From an uncultured SAR324 cluster bacterium (GTDB lineage: Bacteria > SAR324 > NAC60-12), in NCBI GenBank assembly GCA_905182865.1, contig CAJJCY010000004.1, forward strand, positions 744,001 to 808,000: a stretch of DNA of 64,000 bases, written 5' to 3'. The notes beneath the pieces are model-generated. The model was not told the origin of the DNA. It was given only the letters and a program-made list of their open reading frames with translations, and searched no databases. Below, piece after piece: positions 57,599 to 64,000 of the stretch (its first letter is position 1; the number at the start of each line of letters is the position of its first letter). The position numbers and the translations under genes are program-made.

Positions 57599-57683
57599 AG
57601 ACTATCATAAACTGTACTACGAAACAAAAACCACGAACCTTATTGAGTAAATAATGAGGATCGCAATGGTCTGACAGCCCCAA

Positions 57684-59301
57684 TTAGAAGCGTTTATCGT
57701 AAACCTTTTCACCAATTTTACAAGCCAGTAACGTAAATGTTTCACGTTCAAAAGCTCCATCCAGTGCAACCTGTAGTTCGTTTCGACTTGAAATCCAGTG
57801 TCCAATACCACCCAAAGCCCGGGCTACAGCTGGAAAGTCGGTTGCACCAAAATCGACTCCGAGATTCTGTAATTTTGATTTACGCTGTTTGAGTTCAATC
57901 AGGGCCAGTGATTCATCGATAAATACCACAATCACAACAGGCAATTTTAAATCCCGCAAAGTCGCCAATTCACCTAAAACCATTTCCATACCTGCATCTC
58001 CGACAAAGGCCACGACCGCCGGAATGTCCTGAGCGACATTCCCGCACCAGACGTTCCGGCCTGAGCCGCCAAACGAAAGCCCATGGCCAACGGTACAGCG
58101 CAACCCATCGTACAAAGTCCAGAAGATTGCAGCAAGCTGCGAGCTTCGTAACATTCCCACATCTGGCTCAGCAAAATCCTGTGCGCTCCGCTGTCCACCG
58201 TGGCAATTCCATTTCGTGGTAAGGCTTTTCGCACAACATCAACTACGGCTCCTGGCCCCCATTCCACCAGCACCGGCGTTAAGTTCCGGAAAAGATCGAT
58301 TTCAAATCTCTCCTGACTTTTTCCGGTTCTCCATTTTTCCAAACCAGATTTGCAGAAGCTTCTTTTCTCAAGGTTTTCAAACCTTCACCAACGTGTCCGA
58401 CAAAACTCAAATCGGCTTGGTGCATATAATGCGTGTTTGGTACTGCGCAAAATTCGATCACCCTTCGTGCCATCATCCCAGGGTCACGCCAGCCTGAACG
58501 CATTTCAATCGGATCGTATCCTGCCAGAATAATTAAATCACTTTCCCGTACCAGTGGTAACAAATATTGGTCGGCCAAAGGGGACAGGCCCGCACCGCCA
58601 AGGGCAAGCGCGTCATCCTCAGGCAGCAATCGCCTTTTGCTTTGTATGTCGTGACATCAGTGGATCGCGAAACGTCCCGCCATTTCCGTTCACATCGCAG
58701 TGGCGGCATCTCTCGATTCGACGGCATCCACACCTGCTATTATCAAAGGCCGTTTTGCTTCCCGGAACCACTGTCGGGCAGCTTCCAATTCTGTTCCTTC
58801 CGCTGGTGCGGTATGTGAAGGAAATGTTCGGACAATCATAGTGCTTGCCGGCTGTGATTTCGAGGCCAGACTAATCGGCAAATCAAGATGCACCGGTCCG
58901 GGTTGACCGTCCAACGCGATCGCTATCGCCTTATCAATGGACACATCAACAGCGCCATCAACGACTTTTATACTGGCCTTAGTAACCGATTTGAGTAATT
59001 CACCGTGATCAAAAACCTGATGAGTGTAGGTCAGGGCCTCATCAGCATCCACACAACCGGTAAGGAAAATCAACGGCACCCGATCCTGAAAAGCATTTGC
59101 TACTACATTCACAGCATTGGCAACTCCCGGACCAATGGTCGCAACCAGAATTCCTGGCGCACCGTCAGCATGAAACCCGCCTTCCGCCATGAACCCGGCA
59201 CAGTTTTCGTGCTTTGTTAAAACAAAATCAATTCCGGATTTTTTCAAGCCCTCCATCAAAACCATCAAAGATTGCTGGTCAAACCTTGTTGACACAGTCA
59301 T
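57684..59301 (-). pseudogene. Thiamine-pyrophosphate enzyme (acetolactate synthase-like), N-terminally truncated and multiply frameshifted
   Basis: Pieces 58690-59301 (KHENCAGFMAEGGFHADGAPGILVATIGPGVANAVN), 58279-58629, 57974-58342, 57684-58160 (FVGDAGMEMVLGELATLRDLKLPVVIVVF) in different frames. Confidence 0.85.
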
Positions 59302-59475
59302 AAGTACATGTTCCCAATTATTTCAGCAGAATTTGCCATTACAACCTTTCATTCTATTTTGCTAAAATCTCACAAAAACCAAAAATATATTTTGCCTATA
59401 ACGCGCATTTATTTTTTGCAAAAAGCTGTAGGGCCTGACATAGTGCAGAACATTGCTAAATTACATGCCTCCGAA

Positions 59476-60702
59476 TTATGCCTCTTTTGCCGCCAATTTA
59501 AAATGCCCGTCCCGTGTTTGCGGGAGTTTTCGATTCAGTAATGCGGAGGCCACTACAGTACGCAAAATCTGTGCTGTGCCGCCTCCAATGGTAAACATAC
59601 GTGCATCCCTCACCATACGTTCCAGTGGCATGTTACGGGAATATCCAGCAGAACCAAATATTTGCAGTGCGTCATTGGTGACTTTGATTGCCATTTCAGA
59701 GGAAAAAATCTTGGCCTGCGCCGCTTCCAGCATGTCTGGAAAACCCGGAACGTCCGGTGCGACTTGTCCAGAACTTCCGGAACTTGAGCTAGCAGCTTTG
59801 TGAAGCAATAGCCGTGCGGCTTCAATTTGCGTGTGCATATCGACCAGCATCCACTGTAATCCCTGAAATTCGCAAATAGGGCGTCCGAATTGTTCACGTT
59901 GCTTTGAATAGTCCAAGGCCAGTTCATAGGCACCAGTGGCAATACCCAGCGCTACCGTTCCAGCTCCAACACGCTGGCCGTTGTAAGCATTCATCAACCC
60001 GGCAAATCCGTGTCGCAAACCTTCCGGCGGAATCAAGACCATTTCTTCCGGAACTTCTAAATCTTTGCAAATGATATGCGTTTCCGGCATTCCGCGCAAA
60101 CCCATCGCCGGTTCGCGTCTTCCCACTTTCAATCCCTTTGTTCCCTGCAAAACGATAAATCCAGCAATACCCTGCGATTCGTTATTTTCGAAAACACGGG
60201 CAAAAATTAAATGAAACTTGGAAACTCCACCACCCGTAATCCAGTGCTTTGTACCGTTGAGAATATAGCTGTCGCCTTTGTGATCGGCGCGTGTCGTCAT
60301 TTCTGTGGCCGCACTTCCAGCTCCAGGTTCGGTGATGCAGATCGCCGGTTTGTCGCCACTCAAAACATGTTCCGCCGCCAATTTTTTTTGAACTTCTGAA
60401 CCGTATTTCATTACTGCTCCAACTGCTCCCATATTCGCTTCCACAACTATCCGAGCCGAAACCCCGCAGGCCTTTGCAATTTCCTCAATTACCAGTACCA
60501 CATCCATATACGACATCCCAGGTCCTCCATATTCTTCCGGAATCGTCATGCCCATGAAACCCTGCTTGGTCAAGAGTTCAACATTTTCCCATGGATACTG
60601 TTCCGTACGATCTACTTCTGCGGCACGGGGGGCAATTTCCTTTTTGGCAAACTCCCGTGCGGTTAATTGCAGTTGTTTCTGTGTTGCTGATAGTTCAAAC
60701 AT
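59476..60702 (-). CDS. Acyl-CoA dehydrogenase
   Basis: CITEPGAGSAATEMTTRADHKGDSYILNGTKHWITGG; YSRNMPLERMVRDARMFTIGGGTAQILRTVVA. Confidence 0.94.
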   Translation of the reverse strand: MFELSATQKQLQLTAREFAKKEIAPRAAEVDRTEQYPWENVELLTKQGFMGMTIPEEYGGPGMSYMDVVLVIEEIAKACGVSARIVVEANMGAVGAVMKYGSEVQKKLAAEHVLSGDKPAICITEPGAGSAATEMTTRADHKGDSYILNGTKHWITGGGVSKFHLIFARVFENNESQGIAGFIVLQGTKGLKVGRREPAMGLRGMPETHIICKDLEVPEEMVLIPPEGLRHGFAGLMNAYNGQRVGAGTVALGIATGAYELALDYSKQREQFGRPICEFQGLQWMLVDMHTQIEAARLLLHKAASSSSGSSGQVAPDVPGFPDMLEAAQAKIFSSEMAIKVTNDALQIFGSAGYSRNMPLERMVRDARMFTIGGGTAQILRTVVASALLNRKLPQTRDGHFKLAAKEA

Positions 60703-60765
60703 TATTTTTGAATAGTTGATTATTTTATGAAAATTAGACTGGTTAAATATGAAAAATTGAATTTT

Positions 60766-60936
60766 CTAGAGGCTCTTCACGTCCTGCAGTTTTCTCAGCA
60801 CTGGTACACGGATTCCCAAAAAGATATCAACTTCACCGTATTCTCCTTTTCCGGTTTTGAAAAATCTTTGTGAATGTTCAGCTATTTGCTCATTGGCCAG
60901 CTGCATCAAATCATTATGAATGATTTTATGATTCAT
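60766..60936 (-). pseudogene. N-terminal remnant of a DNA alkylation repair (AlkD-like) protein
   Basis: Read by eye: [56 protein letters not shown]; typical AlkD-family N-terminus cut after 50 aa. Confidence 0.75.
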
Positions 60937-61008
60937 TTTTCAAAATTATACAAAATAATTTTGTGTAAAAAATGGATTCATAAAAATGTTAAAAATTTCT
61001 ATAAACAT

Positions 61009-61848
61009 TCAAAATAATAATCCAGAAAATGTTTTTTTAATAAACATACGTGGAAAGCCTGCATAGTCGCGAATGGCTTGATGCTGCACGCAGCGGTTAT
61101 CCCACATCAACACATCTCCTTGGCGCCAACTGTGGCGGTAGATATTTTCCTGCCGCGTGGCAAGTTCCATTAGCCATTCAATCAACAATCGGCTTTCTTC
61201 CGGTGTCCATCCAACAAAACTCTCGGTATAATATGGATTGACGTATAGCGCCTTGCGACCGGTTTCGGGATGAGTACGCACCACAGGATGGCTGACTATA
61301 CTTGGAATAGAAGCAATCGATTTGGCGTTGTTATCGCCTTCGTTGTTCCGTCGAACCAAAGCTTCTGCGGAATGCAAAGCACGCAAGCCTTTCAGTGTTT
61401 TTTGCAGTCCTGGAGACAGTTCCTCTAAAACACTATACATATTGCAAAACAAAGTATCTCCCAGTCCTTCACCCGGGACCTCAAGAGCGTAGAGTACTGA
61501 ACCAAGCGGAGGACATTCTGCGAAGGAAATATCAGAATGCCAAAAGTCATTCCGTGGTGCAGGAATATCGGCGCGGTTCTCCAATACTAGAATTTCAGGT
61601 TGGGATAGGGCTCCCTCACGGCTCCCCAAAGGATGAGGTTCCACCGGTCCAAAGCAACTTGTAAAACTGACCTGTTGTGCAGGAGTTAAACATTGTTCTC
61701 GGAAGAGCAACACTATGTTTTCGTGGAATGCATCTTTGATCTTGGAACAGTTTGCTGGGTCCATATCATGTGACAGATCTATTCCGTGCACCTCCGCGCC
61801 CAATGCCCCGCAGAGAGGGGTTATTTCAACTTTCATTTTGCTTCCCAA
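61009..61848 (-). CDS. TauD/TfdA-family dioxygenase
   Basis: ALGAEVHGIDLSHDMD, FWHSDISFAECPPLGSVLYA, GDVLMWDNRCVQHQAIRDY. Confidence 0.93.
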   Translation of the reverse strand: MGSKMKVEITPLCGALGAEVHGIDLSHDMDPANCSKIKDAFHENIVLLFREQCLTPAQQVSFTSCFGPVEPHPLGSREGALSQPEILVLENRADIPAPRNDFWHSDISFAECPPLGSVLYALEVPGEGLGDTLFCNMYSVLEELSPGLQKTLKGLRALHSAEALVRRNNEGDNNAKSIASIPSIVSHPVVRTHPETGRKALYVNPYYTESFVGWTPEESRLLIEWLMELATRQENIYRHSWRQGDVLMWDNRCVQHQAIRDYAGFPRMFIKKTFSGLLF

Positions 61849-61884
61849 AAACGTGTCTTAAAAAGAATATCCCAAACCAATTTT

Positions 61885-63111
61885 TCAAACTACCTTTTTC
61901 ATTGCCAATTCCCTTCGTTCATCTTCATCCATGCCCAGTAATTCCTCTAATATTTCGTCCGTGTGCTGACCTAATGTTGGCGGAGCATGTCGGTAAGTCA
62001 CCGGCGTTGCCGACATTTTCAGTGGACTGCCGATTAAAGTGACATTTCCATTTCCGGAAAGTGGGTGGGGCATGGAAATTTCCATTTCGCGGTGCTGGAT
62101 TTGAGGATCATCAAAGACTTCTTTGATTGTGTTAACAGGGCCACAGGGAACCTGCCTTTTTGCCAGTCCCTCCAACCAATATTGAGTCGTGTGTTGTTGC
62201 GTCAAATCAGTAATCAATGCAACCAAAATGTTACGATTTTTCACTCTATCCGAATTAGTTTTGAAGCGGGAATCATCAGGCAATTCCGATGCCTCCGCAA
62301 ATTTACAAAACTTCCTGAACTGAGCATCGTTTCCAATTGCCAATACAAAAAAACTATCACTTGTTTGAAAAGATTGATAAGGCACGATGTTCGGATGGGC
62401 ATTACCCAGACGGTGCTGATCTTCGCGGGAAGTTAAATAATTCGATCCGGAATTGATCAGCCATGCTGTCTGTGAATCGAGCAACGCCAAGTCGATGTAT
62501 TGTCCCTGTCCACCCTGATCCCGATGACGAATTGCTGCCAGAATACTGACTGCAGCATACATTCCGCACATCACATCCGCTATGCCGACGCCTACCTTCA
62601 TTGGTGAACCATCCGGTTCTCCGGTAACACTCATTATTCCGCCCATCGCCTGAATCATAAAATCGTAACCTGGCAAGTGCGACTTTGGCCCTGACTGTCC
62701 GAAGCCGGAAATGGAACAATAAATCAATTCTGGAAATTCCGTTTTTATTGCGGCATAATCCAAACCGTATTTTTTCAGGCCACCAACTTTATAATTCTCA
62801 ATCAGCACATCACATTTACCAACAAGTTTCCAGATCAGTTTCTGTCCTTCCTCCTTTGTAATATCTACCGTCAATGAACGCTTGTTGCGGTTAGCACAAA
62901 GATAATACGCGCTTTCGCTGGTGTCATTTCCGTCTGAGTCTTTAACATACGGAGGCCCCCATTTACGGGTATCATCACCTACTCCCGGACGTTCAATTTT
63001 AATGATATCTGCTCCTAAATCGCCAAACATTTGAGTACAGGTTGGACCGGCTAAAATCCGGGTCATGTCTAAAATACGTAAGCCTTTTAGGGGGCCTGGG
63101 TTGGTTGCCAT
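61885..63111 (-). CDS. CaiB/BaiF family CoA transferase
   Basis: LKGLRILDMTRILAGPTCTQMFGDLGADIIKIERPGVGDDTRKWGPP. Confidence 0.95.
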   Translation of the reverse strand: MATNPGPLKGLRILDMTRILAGPTCTQMFGDLGADIIKIERPGVGDDTRKWGPPYVKDSDGNDTSESAYYLCANRNKRSLTVDITKEEGQKLIWKLVGKCDVLIENYKVGGLKKYGLDYAAIKTEFPELIYCSISGFGQSGPKSHLPGYDFMIQAMGGIMSVTGEPDGSPMKVGVGIADVMCGMYAAVSILAAIRHRDQGGQGQYIDLALLDSQTAWLINSGSNYLTSREDQHRLGNAHPNIVPYQSFQTSDSFFVLAIGNDAQFRKFCKFAEASELPDDSRFKTNSDRVKNRNILVALITDLTQQHTTQYWLEGLAKRQVPCGPVNTIKEVFDDPQIQHREMEISMPHPLSGNGNVTLIGSPLKMSATPVTYRHAPPTLGQHTDEILEELLGMDEDERRELAMKKVV

Positions 63112-63142
63112 AGTTTTGTATTACTTTTACCTATCATTAGTC

Positions 63143-64000
63143 TTAAATTCTCCGCCGTCGTTGTCTAATAACCACAAGACCCAAAAGTGCTAAGGCAGGA
63201 AAGTACATCCACTGCTTGGCAGGTCGGTCGGTGGGAATTTGCAGACTGAGTATTTCCCAATCAAAATCGATTCCGGCTTTTTGCGCCAAACTGTCATATG
63301 TGACCATATCAACAAAAACTCTTTTTTTCTCTGTGCGTAATTCAAGACCAGCTTTTTCTAAACGAGCTTTTCCAGGTGCTGATTCTCCCATTGGTAGAAC
63401 AACCATTTTGCTGACAAGATTCCCTTCGATACTTTCACCTTCTACATGCAAACGCAAATCTGAATTTGGAGGAAGTTGCTCAACCATTTCAACAATCTTA
63501 ATTGCCTGAACAATCTGGCTTGAAGGATAAACCATTTCCCACCAGTAACCAGGACGGAATAATGTGAATGAAATCAAGAGCAGAATGAGTGTTTCCCACC
63601 AACGACTTTTTACAAAGAAATAGCCTTGAGTGGCGGCGGCAAACAAAAGCATGGCCAAAATCGCGGTGATAATTGTGATCAGCAAATGCCACCAACTCTC
63701 AATCCCAATCATCAAAAGTTCTGTGTTGAAAATAAAAAGGAAAGGAAGAATTGCCGTGCGAATATCATAGAGAAAACCTTGTATTCCGGTTTTAATCGGA
63801 TCACTTTTCGCAATCGCTGAAGCCGCAAAAGCCGCTAAACCGACTGGTGGCGTATCGTCTGCTAAAATTCCAAAATAAAAGACAAACATATGAACCGCAA
63901 TCAACGGTACGATCAAACCGTTTTGCGCACCTAATGTTACAATCACCGGAGCCATCAGAGTGGAGACCACGATGTAATTTGCTGTGGTTGGCAATCCCAT
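63143..64000 (-). CDS. TRAP transporter fused permease, C-terminal part (truncated by window edge)
   Basis: MGLPTTANYIVVSTLMAPVI...FGILADDTPPVGLAAFAASAIAKSDPIKTGIQGF; DUF3394-like C-terminus. Confidence 0.92.
   Translation of the reverse strand: MGLPTTANYIVVSTLMAPVIVTLGAQNGLIVPLIAVHMFVFYFGILADDTPPVGLAAFAASAIAKSDPIKTGIQGFLYDIRTAILPFLFIFNTELLMIGIESWWHLLITIITAILAMLLFAAATQGYFFVKSRWWETLILLLISFTLFRPGYWWEMVYPSSQIVQAIKIVEMVEQLPPNSDLRLHVEGESIEGNLVSKMVVLPMGESAPGKARLEKAGLELRTEKKRVFVDMVTYDSLAQKAGIDFDWEILSLQIPTDRPAKQWMYFPALALLGLVVIRQRRRRI

Overview
A 64 kb bacterial chromosomal window, AT-leaning and densely coding. It looks like a proteobacterium; a marine SAR324/delta-type lineage is only a guess. No rRNA, tRNA, CRISPR array or prophage was recognised. 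Main blocks: (1) housekeeping genes (alr, slt-like, galU, ligA, rarA, trmFO); (2) an AmmeMemoRadiSam radical-SAM/Memo pair; (3) a complete reductive pyrimidine-catabolism cluster (preT, preA, hydA, beta-ureidopropionase) with an NMT1-type ABC transporter; (4) an alternative cytochrome c oxidase cluster (ctaB, coxB, coxA, two subunit III genes, subunit IV, ctaA, DUF420); (5) an ahcY region with an apparent multi-part chimera; (6) an exact 2973-bp tandem duplication (51008-53980 / 53981-56953) carrying 'SDR - acyl-CoA ligase - mpl'; (7) an acyl-CoA/CaiB/TauD/TRAP catabolic block with gene remnants. Many genes carry single-base frameshifts, several at homopolymers, so consensus error must be considered for every disrupted gene. 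No clearly new defence or mobile system was found. The most notable signals are the tandem duplication, the AHCY/TerB-like/lipoprotein chimera, the coxA K-pathway substitution, dispersed GTCAT...ATGAC palindromes next to a RAYT transposase, and several unlisted small genes and remnants.
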